Source: Bacteroidota bacterium (GTDB lineage: Bacteria; Bacteroidota; Bacteroidia; Cytophagales; Cyclobacteriaceae). Taken from it: a stretch of DNA of 64,000 nucleotides. The notes under the pieces are model-generated. The model was not told the DNA's origin. It was given only the letters and a program-made list of their open reading frames with translations, and searched no databases. This document shows positions 9,386 to 20,400 of this stretch, piece by piece (position 1 is the stretch's first letter; every line of letters begins with the position of its first letter). The stretch lies in assembly GCA_023417785.1 (NCBI GenBank), contig JAEZEH010000077.1, positions 1-64,000 on the forward strand, in the 5' to 3' direction. Both the position numbers and the translations under genes were made by a program.

Positions 9386-11575
9386 TTAATTGGCATATTC
9401 GGAAAGAAACTTGATCCGCATCAAACGGATCTCCTCTTCCGAGTACTCGGCCATGGAACCATCCTGAAAAGCCGCGTCAAGGCTATCGGTTTCGGCAGAC
9501 ATGAAATAGTCATGGATATCTTCCTGCTTATGGCGATCGAGCACCTGATCAATGTAGTAGTTCAAATTGAGTTTCGTACCCGAATAGCAGATATTCTCAA
9601 TTTCAGTGAGCATATCTTCGAACGACAAGTTGATCGATTCGGCGATCTCCTCAAGATCAACTTTGCGGTCGATCTGCTGGATGATGAATATCTTGGTTTT
9701 CGACTTGTTGACGGAAGACTTGACCACGACGTCGTTTGCCGTTTCGATGTCGTTTTCGTCAACGTATTTTTCAATTGCCTCCAAAAAGCTCTTCCCAAAC
9801 TTGTTCACCTTACCCATGCCGACCCCGTTGACCTGAGCCAGTTCGTCTTTGGTTGTCGGGTAGGTTGTAGCCATTTCCTCCAGAGAAGGGTCCTGGAAGA
9901 TTACATATGGCGGCAAACCTTTTTCCTTCGCAAGCTTCTTCCGGAGAGTTTTGAGGATCTCGAACAACTTGACGTCGTACGATTTTGAATTCACGGGGGC
10001 TCTTTCCGGAGAATCCTCTTCTTCATCAACCTCTGTGGTGAAATCGTGATCTCGTGAAAGCTCCACAAGGTATGGGCTCTTCAAAAATTCCAGACCTTTC
10101 CGGGAAGTCCTCAGGGCGCCGATATTGTCAATGTCTTTTTCCAAAAACTGGTATATCAGTGCCTGACGGATAACCGACTTCCAATAATCAGAATCTTCAT
10201 CGGCACCTTTTCCATAAACAACGAGGTCGAAGTGACCGTAGCTCTTTACGTATTCGTCTTCAACGCCGCGGATAACATGAACCAGGTGATTAAGTCCAAA
10301 CCTTCCCTTGGTCAGTTTAACAGTTTCAATTGCGAGTGTCAGCGCGTCTGTGCCATCAAAACGTTCACGCGGATGGACACAGTTATCGCACATGCCGCAA
10401 TTCTCCTGCGTGTATTCTTCACCGAAATAGTGCAGCAGCTGCCGTCTCCGGCACACCGGTGATTCGGCATAGTATTCCATTTCCTGAAGAAGAATTCGTG
10501 CATTCTCCCGTTCTTGAACCGGTTTATCTTTGTTGAACTTCTCGAGTTTGTTCAAGTCGTTATGACTATAGAACATAAGGCATATGCCTTCGAGCCCGTC
10601 TCGTCCCGCACGTCCGGTTTCCTGATAGTAGCCCTCCAATGATTTGGGCACATCATAATGCACGACGAAGCGTACATCAGGTTTATCGATTCCCATGCCG
10701 AACGCAATGGTGGCTACGATGATATCTACCTCTTCATTCAGAAAATCGTCCTGATTCTTGATCCGTACATCGGGGTCAAGCCCGGCGTGATAGGGTGCGG
10801 CTTTGAAGCCGTTCACGTTGAGCAATTTGGCGATCTCCTCCACCTTCTTACGGCTCAAACAATAGATTACGCCGGACTTGCCTTTGTGCTCTTTGAGAAA
10901 CCGGATCAGCTGTTTCTTCGTCTCCTTTTTTGGTCTGACTTCGTAATACAGGTTCTTCCGGTTGAAGGAGGAAATGAAAACGTCTGCCTCCTCCATTTGA
11001 AGGTTCTTCTGAATATCGATCTGAACCTTGGGGGTGGCCGTGGCGGTAAGTGCAATCACAGGCATATCGCCAAGATGATGAATCATCGTTTTGATGCGTC
11101 GGTATTCCGGCCGGAAATCGTGGCCCCACTCGGAAATACAGTGTGCTTCGTCAATAGCGACAAAAGAAACGTTAACCTTCTTGAGGAACTCGATAGTCTC
11201 TTCCTTATTCAAGGATTCCGGCGCAACGTAAAGCAGTTTCACGTTGCCGTTCATACACTCCTTTTTCAGGCGGGTAATTTCACCTTTGCTTAAGGTTGAA
11301 TTGAGGAAGCGTGCATTAACACCATAAGCGTTCATCTGGTCCACCTGGTTCTTCATAAGAGCAATCAGGGGTGAGATGACAATAGCGAGACCTTCCCGCA
11401 TCATGGCCGGCAACTGATAGCAGAGTGACTTACCTGCACCGGTTGGCATGATGACGAATGTATTATTTCCTTCTAACAGATTCCGGATAATGATTTCCTG
11501 ATTACCGCGGAACTGACTGTAGCCAAATATTTCCTTTAAACGCTCCTTAAGAGCATCTTTCTCTTCGACCAACAT
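9386..11575 (-). CDS. recQ: ATP-dependent DNA helicase RecQ
   Basis: RecQ is a 3'-5' superfamily 2 helicase in recombination and fork repair. The 729-residue product has Walker A PTGAGKS at about 44-50, the DEAH box at 142-145 followed by CISEWGHDFRPEYRRI, and the RecQ-type motif VI segment QETGRAGRDG. Four cysteines of the zinc-binding region are seen near 375-400 (CRRRQLLHYF then CGMCDNC). After a winged-helix region an HRDC-like domain lies near 520-600. About 100 further residues form a C-terminal helix-turn-helix-like tail. It reads divergently from kdsD with about 70 nt between the start codons. All core motifs are intact. Confidence 0.96.
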   Translation of the reverse strand: MLVEEKDALKERLKEIFGYSQFRGNQEIIIRNLLEGNNTFVIMPTGAGKSLCYQLPAMMREGLAIVISPLIALMKNQVDQMNAYGVNARFLNSTLSKGEITRLKKECMNGNVKLLYVAPESLNKEETIEFLKKVNVSFVAIDEAHCISEWGHDFRPEYRRIKTMIHHLGDMPVIALTATATPKVQIDIQKNLQMEEADVFISSFNRKNLYYEVRPKKETKKQLIRFLKEHKGKSGVIYCLSRKKVEEIAKLLNVNGFKAAPYHAGLDPDVRIKNQDDFLNEEVDIIVATIAFGMGIDKPDVRFVVHYDVPKSLEGYYQETGRAGRDGLEGICLMFYSHNDLNKLEKFNKDKPVQERENARILLQEMEYYAESPVCRRRQLLHYFGEEYTQENCGMCDNCVHPRERFDGTDALTLAIETVKLTKGRFGLNHLVHVIRGVEDEYVKSYGHFDLVVYGKGADEDSDYWKSVIRQALIYQFLEKDIDNIGALRTSRKGLEFLKSPYLVELSRDHDFTTEVDEEEDSPERAPVNSKSYDVKLFEILKTLRKKLAKEKGLPPYVIFQDPSLEEMATTYPTTKDELAQVNGVGMGKVNKFGKSFLEAIEKYVDENDIETANDVVVKSSVNKSKTKIFIIQQIDRKVDLEEIAESINLSFEDMLTEIENICYSGTKLNLNYYIDQVLDRHKQEDIHDYFMSAETDSLDAAFQDGSMAEYSEEEIRLMRIKFLSEYAN

Positions 11576-11584
11576 CTTATATGT

Positions 11585-11613
11585 TTTGATGAAAACCTAA
11601 ATATGTATCTTTG
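11585..11613 (+). promoter_or_regulatory. Promoter of kdsD (-33 TTTG, -7 TATCTTTG)
   Basis: TTTG at 11585-11588 and TATCTTTG at 11606-11613 are 17 nt apart, a full Bacteroidota housekeeping promoter. It overlaps a possible TTG start at 11611, which argues that kdsD translation begins further down at TTG 11644. Confidence 0.7.
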
Positions 11614-11643
11614 CGTTCCAACAAAGCTAATTTTCAAAAGCCA

Positions 11644-12612
11644 TTGAATTTAGTAAAAAATATCAAAAACATTGCACGTAGCGTCTTATTAAATGAGGCC
11701 CGTGCAATAGAGAATCTGACGAACTTCATCGACGATAACTTTGAAGCGTGCGTTAACGAAATTTATTCTGCGAAAGGCCGTGTTGTCATAACAGGCGTTG
11801 GCAAAAGTGCCATAATTGCGAATAAAATAGTCGCTACGTTAAACTCCACCGGAACACCTGCTTTATTCATGCATGCCGCTGACGCCATTCATGGAGATTT
11901 GGGCATGATTCAAAAAGATGACATCGTCATCTGCGTATCGAAAAGCGGAAGTACTCCCGAGATCAAGGTTCTTGTTCCGTTACTGAAACGCAGAGGCTCA
12001 AAGCTTGTTGCATTGATCAGCAATACAAATTCGTACCTTGCTCAGCAAGCCGATTTCGTGTTGAATGCAACGATTGCGGAAGAAGCTTGCCCCCACAATC
12101 TCGCGCCGACGACAAGCACAACCGCCCACCTTGCACTTGGCGACGCCCTTGCTGTCTGCCTTCTTGAAATGCGAAATTTCACCACCACCGACTTCGCTGA
12201 GTTTCATCCTGGCGGAGCGTTAGGTAAACAGCTTTACCTGAGAGTTTCCGATATCTATCTTCAAAACGAATTACCCAAAGTATTACCCCAAACGACTGTA
12301 CCTGAGGCCATTCTTGAGATCTCGACCAAACGACTTGGCTGCACGGCAGTGATTAGTCCCGACGGCGAAATGATGGGGATTATAACCGATGGCGATTTAC
12401 GAAGAATGCTTCAGAAAAATATTAATATTGGGGACCTGAAAGCGGCGGATATCATGACACAAAACCCGAGGAGTATTCAAAAAGACGAGTACGCGGTGAA
12501 GGCCCTGCATATTATGCAGGAAAATAACATCACTCAATTGCCTGTCATGGACGAGAAAAAGCTTGTTGGCTTTGTGCATCTGCATGATCTGTTGAAAGAA
12601 GGTATCGTATAA
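11644..12612 (+). CDS. kdsD: KpsF/GutQ-type arabinose-5-phosphate isomerase (KdsD)
   Basis: KdsD converts ribulose 5-phosphate to arabinose 5-phosphate, first step of the Kdo branch of lipopolysaccharide synthesis. The protein has an SIS sugar-isomerase domain in its first half (GVGKSAIIANKIVATLNSTG; HAADAIHGDLGM) and a tandem pair of CBS domains in its second half. I choose TTG 11644 (protein begins MNLVKNIKNIARSVLL), because the longer frame from TTG 11611 starts inside the -7 box and no ATG is available at this end. That gives 322 residues, normal for the family. manC follows 46 nt later, so both may supply sugars for surface polysaccharide. Confidence 0.9.
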   Translation: MNLVKNIKNIARSVLLNEARAIENLTNFIDDNFEACVNEIYSAKGRVVITGVGKSAIIANKIVATLNSTGTPALFMHAADAIHGDLGMIQKDDIVICVSKSGSTPEIKVLVPLLKRRGSKLVALISNTNSYLAQQADFVLNATIAEEACPHNLAPTTSTTAHLALGDALAVCLLEMRNFTTTDFAEFHPGGALGKQLYLRVSDIYLQNELPKVLPQTTVPEAILEISTKRLGCTAVISPDGEMMGIITDGDLRRMLQKNINIGDLKAADIMTQNPRSIQKDEYAVKALHIMQENNITQLPVMDEKKLVGFVHLHDLLKEGIV

Positions 12613-12658
12613 AGGAAATCATTAAAGCGTCAAGCGCATAACCTTACGCTGAGAATCA

Positions 12659-13735
12659 ATGAACAAGAACCTGTATGTTGTACTAATGGCAGGTGGCGTA
12701 GGTGTACGCTTCTGGCCATACAGTCGAAACTCCAAACCGAAACAATTTCTTGATGTTCTGGGAACCGGTCAGACGCTACTTCAGTCGACCTACGAGCGAT
12801 TCACGCCACTTTGCCCGAAAGACAACATCTTCGTCGTGACGCACGAGGAACATGCGGACCTGGTTCTTGAGCAGCTTCCCGACCTGAAAGAAGAACAGGT
12901 TCTTGCCGAGCCCATGCGAAAGAACACCGCAGCCTGCATCGCTTATGCAAGTTATCGCATCGCCGCAAAGGACCCCGACGCCATCATCCTTGTATCTCCC
13001 GCCGACCACCTGGTACTGAAGGAATCCGAATTTCATGAAGTGATCCTGAGGGCATCGGATCAGGCGAAAAGTCAGGATAAACTCATTACCCTTGGAATTA
13101 CACCCACCCGGCCGGAAACCGGATATGGCTACATTCAATATCACACCGAGAAGAGCTTCGTTAAGAAAGTGAAAACCTTCACGGAAAAGCCGGAGTTGTC
13201 GTTAGCCAAGAAATTTCTGGAAAGCGGTGACTTCGTCTGGAATTCCGGGATTTTCATCTGGGGCGTTCAGGCCATTCTGAAAGCCATGCACGAATATCTA
13301 CCTGAAATGACGGAAGTATTTGATGACATCCGAAGCAAGATCGGGACGCCACAAGAGCGCCAGGCCATTCGAATCGCTTACCCGCAATGCAAAAGCATTT
13401 CAATCGATTATGGTGTAATGGAAAAGGCGAAGAACGTTTACGTTTGCCTTGGCAACTTCACCTGGTCAGACCTTGGCTCATGGGGTTCAATTCACGAGAT
13501 TTCGACAAAAGACGAGAATAACAATGTATTAAGGGCAAACGCGTTGATGTACGAATCGCGAAACTGCATCATAAAAGGTTCTTCTGACAAGTTGATTGTC
13601 GTTCAGGGCCTCAATGGCTATCTCGTAGGAGAATTCGGAAACGTGGTGATCGTATGCGAAAAGGATAAGGAGGAACAATTCCGCCGTTTTGTGAATGACG
13701 TAAAAGCCCGCCCCAATTCAACCGAATTTGTTTGA
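12659..13735 (+). CDS. manC: Mannose-1-phosphate guanylyltransferase
   Basis: The enzyme makes GDP-mannose from mannose 1-phosphate and GTP for surface glycans. The 358-residue product has the nucleotidyltransferase signature MAGGVGVRFWPYSR with the lysine context KPKQFLDV near its start, and the family segments VSPADHLV, FTEKPE, FVWNSGIFIW and SIDYGVMEKA. It lacks the C-terminal phosphomannose isomerase domain of bifunctional versions, so it is the single-function form common in Bacteroidota. It follows kdsD by 46 nt with no terminator seen between them, suggesting cotranscription. Confidence 0.93.
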   Translation: MNKNLYVVLMAGGVGVRFWPYSRNSKPKQFLDVLGTGQTLLQSTYERFTPLCPKDNIFVVTHEEHADLVLEQLPDLKEEQVLAEPMRKNTAACIAYASYRIAAKDPDAIILVSPADHLVLKESEFHEVILRASDQAKSQDKLITLGITPTRPETGYGYIQYHTEKSFVKKVKTFTEKPELSLAKKFLESGDFVWNSGIFIWGVQAILKAMHEYLPEMTEVFDDIRSKIGTPQERQAIRIAYPQCKSISIDYGVMEKAKNVYVCLGNFTWSDLGSWGSIHEISTKDENNNVLRANALMYESRNCIIKGSSDKLIVVQGLNGYLVGEFGNVVIVCEKDKEEQFRRFVNDVKARPNSTEFV

Positions 13736-13786
13736 TCTCCGTCGAATTACTTTTCTGATTTAGGTTCGGGTTTGCCCTGTTGTTGT

Positions 13787-13794
13787 TACTTTTG
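13787..13794 (+). promoter_or_regulatory. -7 box of the ruvA promoter
   Basis: TACTTTTG matches TAnnTTTG and lies 16 nt before the ruvA ATG. It implies that ruvA, and perhaps sprA, is transcribed separately from manC. Confidence 0.55.
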
Positions 13795-13810
13795 AAGCTG
13801 ATAGTTTTTT

Positions 13811-14404
13811 ATGATCGCGTTCCTGAAAGGAAGACTTGTTCATCTGGATCCTACCCATGTAATAATTGACGTCAATGGTGTTGGATACCATGCTAACATT
13901 TCGCTGCAAACCTTCTCCGCGATAAAGGAACAGGAAAATATCTTGCTGTTTACCCATCTGAGCATCCGGGAAGATGCGCACGTCCTTTTTGGATTCTCCT
14001 CCGAAGGAGAACGAAAGCTGTTTCAGCAGTTGATATCCGTAAATGGTGTAGGGCCGAGTACAGCTATAGTCATGTTGTCGTACCTCAATGAACAGGAACT
14101 AAAGTCTGCGATTGTGCGCGAAGACGCGGTTTCATTGCAGGCGATCAAAGGAATTGGGGGCAAAACGGCACAACGCGTAATTATAGAGCTTAAGGATAAG
14201 CTGAAAAAAGAAAGCTGGGAGGAAACCCTGCCTGCGATTTCCGGTGGGGTTCACAATACTGTAAAGAAAGAGGCGTTATCTGCTCTACTCACCCTGGGTC
14301 TGCCCAAAGCGGTAGCAGAGAAAAGTATCGATAGCGTTCTTAAAAAATCGGGAAATACCATTACCTTGGAAGATTTGGTTAAGCAAGCGCTGAAGAATGC
14401 GTGA
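13811..14404 (+). CDS. ruvA: Holliday junction branch migration protein RuvA
   Basis: RuvA binds four-way DNA junctions and loads the RuvB motor. The 197-residue product starts MIAFLKGRLVHLDPTHVIID with the OB-fold domain, then two helix-hairpin-helix motifs (LISVNGVGPSTAIVML and LQAIKGIGGKTAQRVIIELK) and a C-terminal three-helix domain that binds RuvB. Length is normal. The gene lies directly upstream of sprA, an order I recall as common in Bacteroidota. Confidence 0.97.
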   Translation: MIAFLKGRLVHLDPTHVIIDVNGVGYHANISLQTFSAIKEQENILLFTHLSIREDAHVLFGFSSEGERKLFQQLISVNGVGPSTAIVMLSYLNEQELKSAIVREDAVSLQAIKGIGGKTAQRVIIELKDKLKKESWEETLPAISGGVHNTVKKEALSALLTLGLPKAVAEKSIDSVLKKSGNTITLEDLVKQALKNA

Positions 14405-14494
14405 TCAATGTGCCCGGAAAGCGCCGGGTTCAGTAATTACTTTTCTTCATGTGAGTATCACTCAATTGAAAACAGGTCTTTAAACAGAACTTGA

Positions 14495-17400
14495 TTGAGG
14501 TTTTTTATACTTAAAGAGAACCACTGCCTAAGCCCCCGTCATAGCCTTTTTCTATGGCTGTGCTGTCTTATTGTCCCGTCCGTAGTTTTCGGCCAGGAAC
14601 AGGATTCGGTACAGAACCCTCAGCAAAACGAAACACTTCAGGAAGAGACCTATACCCCTACACGCAGGCCAACCTTCCGAATTCGAGACAGGTATGGAGA
14701 CCCGTTCTCAAACACCACCACAACATCACCTCTGTTCCTGAAAGACCCGTCGCGCATGAAGCTCGATGTTGAAATCGACACCGCGGGAAATTACACGATC
14801 TATGAAAGGATGGGTGAATTAAACTACCGCCCCGCCTCTGGTATGTCGTTTGAGGAATACAAACAGTACCAGGATCGCCAGATACTAAAAGACTACTGGA
14901 AAGGTCGATCCCGTGCCATGGACGGCGAAAGTCCGGTGAGCTCGCGTGGAATTATCCCGAAAATATTTGTGAGCCCTGTCCTGGACCGCATTTTCGGCGG
15001 AAGCTATGTCGAACTTGTACCCCGCGGGTTTGTCACTCTTGACTTTGGCGGCCAGTTTCAAAAGATCAATAACCCTACACTACCCATCCGCCAACAGCGA
15101 AACGGAGGCTTCGAATTCGATCAGCAGATCAATATGAGCGTCATCGGAAAGGTTGGCGAGAAGCTGCAGGTGATGGCCAACTTCGACAACAACAACTCCT
15201 TCGATTTTCAAAATAATATGAAAGTCGAGTACACCGGCTTCAAAGAAGATATTCTCCAGAAACTGGAAATTGGAAACGTCAGTCTTCCGCTGAATAATAC
15301 CCTCATCCAGGGAGCTCAGAATCTTTTCGGTATAAAAGCCCAGCTGCAGTTTGGAAAACTCAACGTTACAACAATAGCCACGACACAACGGGGTAAGACG
15401 TCATCCATCAATCTGGGTGGCGGGGGCCCGGGTGGACAAGGTGGTCAGGGACGTCCGTTCGAATTGATCGCCTCGCAATATGATGAGAACCGGCACTTTT
15501 TCCTCAGCCATTTCTTCCGTGATAATTTTCAAAACTGGGTACGTAATACGCCGCAGATCACCTCAGGTGTGAACATCATGCGTGTTGAGGTATATATTCT
15601 AAACCGTAACAACGATACCCAGACGCTGCGGAACGTTGTGGGCTTCACCGATCTGGGCGAAAGGGAGCGGTTACAAAATCCGCAGGTTGTCAGTCCAGCG
15701 GGCGGAAATGGTGCCAGCAACGATGCCAACAATTTGTACGGGCTTCTTGCCGGTATCAGCCGCGACGTCGATCAGATCAGCGGCAATCTCGGCGGCCTCG
15801 GTCTTCAATCCGGGACCGATTTTGAAAAGATCACCGGAGCCAGAAAACTAAACGAAACCGAATACACCGTCCATCCACTCCTGGGTTACATTACCCTTAC
15901 GAGAAAACTTCAGAATGATGAAGCGCTTGCCGTATCATACGAATACACCTACCGGGGCCAGCGTTATAAAGTGGGAGAACTTACCGAGGATTACGGCAAA
16001 CTGAAGGAAGATGAAGTTGTTTTGCTGAAACTGCTCAGGCAGCGAAACCTTTCGACAGTACTGCAGTCGACCACGTGGAACCTCATGATGAAGAACGTGT
16101 ATAGCCTGGGCGTTAACCAACTCTCACAGGATGGATTCCAACTGCGCGTGATCTACCGTGACGATGCTTCAGGAATGGACCAACCTCAGCTCCAGGAACC
16201 CGTCTTTCAGGATCGGCCTTTAATTGAACTCTTCGGTCTGGACCGGCTTAATACAGTAAACGATCCCTTCCCCGACGGCAACTTTGACTTCGTTGACGGA
16301 ATCACGGTGAATTCAGCAAACGGATTAATTATCTTCCCGTTTCTTGAACCTTTCGGCCAGGCGCTCCGTGATCGGCTGGGAGATAACCCCACGCTTATAC
16401 GCAAGTACTCTTACGACACCCTATACCGGACCACAAAAGCCGAAGCGGAGCTTTTTGCCACGAAGAACAAATTCTGGCTGAAAGGCTTTTACGCCAGCAC
16501 AGGCGGATCAGCGAAAGAGATTCTAATACCCGGTTTTGGGTTGGCCCAGGGTTCTGTTCAGTTATTTGCAGGTGGCATACCCCTTATGGAGGGCACTGAC
16601 TACGTGGTCGACTACACCTTCGGAAAAGTGACCGTACTCAACGATGCGATTCTGAATTCCGACAAGGAAATTGAAGTGCGATTCGAACAGAACGATCCGT
16701 TTGCATTCCAGACACGAAGTCTTTTGGGGACGCGCCTGGATTATCAGCTCAATGACGATGTCAACTTCGGGTCCACGTTCCTGTACTATAATGAAAGGCC
16801 GTTGATTTCGCGCAACCAGATCGGTACGGAGCCAGCACGTAACATGCAATACGGACTTGATTTCAACGTAAACAAATCAAGCCGGCTTCTTACGAAATTG
16901 ATTGATGCGATCCCGCTGATACAAACCAAAGAACAGTCCACGGTAAACCTGACAGGTGAATTCGCACAACTGTTACCCGGCACATCGAATGTCGTTGACG
17001 GCGAAGGGACTGCGTATATCGATGATTTCGAAAGTTCAGCCACACCCTATTCTTTGATGAATCCGTTTAGCTGGAAACTCGCTGCCATTCCCAAAAGCGA
17101 GGGTGACATTTACGAGGGAAATCCCTCGACGTATCCGGGCTCAGACGAGCTTAGCAAAGGCTTCCGGCGGGCAAAGCTGGCGTGGTATAGTATCGACAAT
17201 CAGCTGCAAAGAAATTCGGGACGCTTCCGTCCGGATAACATTACCGACGAAGATCTCAACAACCATTATGTACGTCTTGTTGACCCGCAGGAAATATTTC
17301 CGAACAAGCAGTTGCAGCAAGGGGTTCAGCAAGAGTCGGTAATGGACCTTGCGTATTACCCGCAGGAACGCGGACCGTATAATTACAACGACCGCCTCGA

Positions 17401-20400
17401 TGGCGCAGGACAGCTTCCGCTTAATGAAGTTGAGCGCAACTGGGCCGGTGTCACAAATGCTATTCGAACCGAGGTCGACTTCGACAAATCCAACATTGAA
17501 TACATCGAATTCTGGTTACTCGATCCTTTCCTCGACGGCCCCAACGGACTGCTCGACGAAGCGGGTAACCCCCGCCCTAATCGCAGGGGTGGAAGAATGC
17601 TTTTCCAGTTGGGCACGATAGCAGAAGATGTAATTCCTGACGGCAAGCACGCTTTTGAAAACGGCCTTCCTCCAGACGGAACCCTAGATGGAGGAAAAAC
17701 AACAAAAAATGCCTGGGGCTACGTCACGGAACAACAATACCTGACCAATGGATTTGACAACACACAAACCAACGCGCGGGCAAACCAGGACGTGGGCTTT
17801 GACGGAATGCCGACCTCAAAAGAGGTCGACGCATTTCAAGAGTACCTCAATAGTCTGTCGCCCGAGGCGCACGCAGTGGTAATAAACGATCCGTCTGCCG
17901 ACGACTACCGGCATTTTCTGGATCCGGCGTACGATGCCGCCAATGCAAAAATCCTTCAGCGTTACAAGAACTATAATGGTTTGGAAGGGAATACACCGAT
18001 CTCTTCCAACACCGGTGATATCGCTACGGCGAATTATCAGAATCCTGACAATGAAGATCTCAACGATGATAAGACACTCGAAGAACGTGATCGCGAAGCA
18101 TACTACGAATATGATATCAATCTGACGCGCGAGGAACTTGCCGTAGGCAGGGAATACGTGGTTGATAAGCAACCGTATCTCGACAAGGCGACAGGTGAAA
18201 CCGTAAACTGGTATCTTTTCCGTATTCCGATCCGCAGCTGGGAACGCCGCTTCGGAGACATTCAGGGCTTCAAAGGCATCCGTTACACGCGAATGATCCT
18301 TACGGGCTTCAGCGAGCCGGTTGTACTTCGTATGGCGAACTTCAGAATGGTGGGAAGCCGCTGGAGAAGGTATACCGATAGCTTGCTTGAAGGGCTGCGG
18401 AAAGATGCGGAGACAATCATCGAAGACGTGACGGTGTCCGTCGTGAACTTTGAAGAAAACGCTACGCCCGACGTGGAAGGAAACAAGTCAGGTTATGTAG
18501 TACCCCCCGGGTTGCTCCGCGACCGCGACGTGACTTCTTCTGTTTCGCGTCTGCTCAATGAGCAGTCTATTCAAATGTGCGTTGACAATCTCGAAGACGG
18601 CGATGCTCGTGCAATCTACAAGAACATTTCAATGGACCTTTTCAACTACGGACGTGTGAAGATGTTTTTACACGCCAACAGCATGTCCAACGATGATGAG
18701 CTGCACGCATTCGTGCGTCTTGGAACCGACTTTGACGAAAACTACTACGAGATTGAGATACCGTTGAAGATTACGAAAGACCTCGCTTCAACGGACCCGC
18801 GAGTGGTATGGCCTGCCGAAAATGAAATCGACCTTGCCTTCGACGAGCTATATGAATTGAAAGCTCAACGCGACCGCGAGAATTATCCCTTATCGGATCC
18901 ATATCCGCGTACACCTAAACGAGTTGATGACCGGCATCTGATTCGGATCGTTGGACGACCGGATCTCAGTAGTGTTCAGGTAATCATGATTGGCGTAAAG
19001 AACCCAACTTCGGCAGATCGCCGGACACAGTCCGTTTGCCTTTGGGCGAATGAGCTTCGGGTAACCGACTTCAACCGCACCGCGGGATGGGCCGTTAATA
19101 CAACCCTCAGCGCCAAACTCGCTGACTTTGCCACGCTTACGGGAGCATTCCGGCACACGACTTTCGGTTTCGGTAGCGTAAGCTCAAAAATATTTGAACG
19201 TACCCGGGAGGAGACGACCACCTACGACATGGCAGCAAATGTCAATGTAGATAAACTGCTTCCCGGAAACCACGGGATTAAGATTCCGATGTTCCTCAGT
19301 TATGAGAACACGCTCATCACACCTCAATACGATCCGGCTAACCCGGACATGAAAACTGATGTAATGTTGCGTTCATTCGACGAGTCCAGTGCCGAAGATC
19401 GAAGTCGCCGGCAGAATTATTTGAAGATGATTCAGGACCGTACCACACGCAGGAGCATGAACTTCACCAATGTGCGCAAGGTGAAAGTGAAACCTGATGC
19501 GAAGACCCACATCTGGGATATCGAAAACTTTGCCTTCAGCTATGCCTACAGCGAGGCTACCCGAACAAGTTTCACCACTGCCCTGGGTCAGCAGAAGAAT
19601 CAGCGTGGATCCATTTCCTATCAGTTCAGCCCTCAGGCAGCGGGTGTTGAACCCTTTAAGGATTCGAAGGGACTATCGTCACCGTGGCTAAAAGCGATTA
19701 AGGATTTTAACTTCAATCTCCTTCCCAGCAATCTCGGCGTGCGTTTTGACCTTGAACGATCTTTCGGAAAGACCATCTATCGGAACGCCTTGGGTAACGG
19801 TGATTTTAGCGAGTCGCGTGCAAACTACCTTAAGTATTTTACTTTCAATCGTCAGTATAACCTGAGGTGGGACCTCTCCAAGAACCTGTCGGTGGAATAC
19901 AATGCCAGAGCAAACGCCGTCATTGATGAACCCTATGGGGATATCAATACGAACGAGAAACGGGACACGGTAATCAACAACCTCAAGAACTTCGGACGGA
20001 TGAAAAACTTCGACCAGAGCATCACTGGTAACTACAAATTACCACTGGACAAGTTCCCAATAACGGACTGGATAGGCGCCGATTACCGTCATATGGTAAA
20101 CTACAATTGGCGTGCGGGGCCGGTGAACCTGCCCGGGGCACCGATTGCCATTGAGGACGAATTTGACTTCAAGAACACCATTCAGAACAGTCGTGAACGA
20201 AATTATTCGGCTCGGCTGGATATGGTCAAGCTTTACAACAAAGTACAGTTCCTAAAGGAATTGAATACGCCGCCACGACCACAGTCTACACGTCCTCAAT
20301 CCACCCGGCCTGTGCCGCAGCAGGAAGCCGACACGACAAGAAAAGCAGAACTTCCATCCGTAGTGAAGGGACTGTTCCGGTTGATGATGTCATTAAAATC

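Noticed and set aside
9365..9988. Plus-strand open frame of 207 codons
   Set aside because: Antisense to the C-terminal part of recQ and includes the recQ terminator; no recognisable domain.
10658..11293. Plus-strand open frame of 211 codons
   Set aside because: Antisense to the helicase core of recQ, which is strongly conserved in its own frame.
14413..14428. CCCGG/CCGGG hairpin between ruvA and sprA
   Set aside because: A 5-bp stem with no T-run; too weak to call a terminator.
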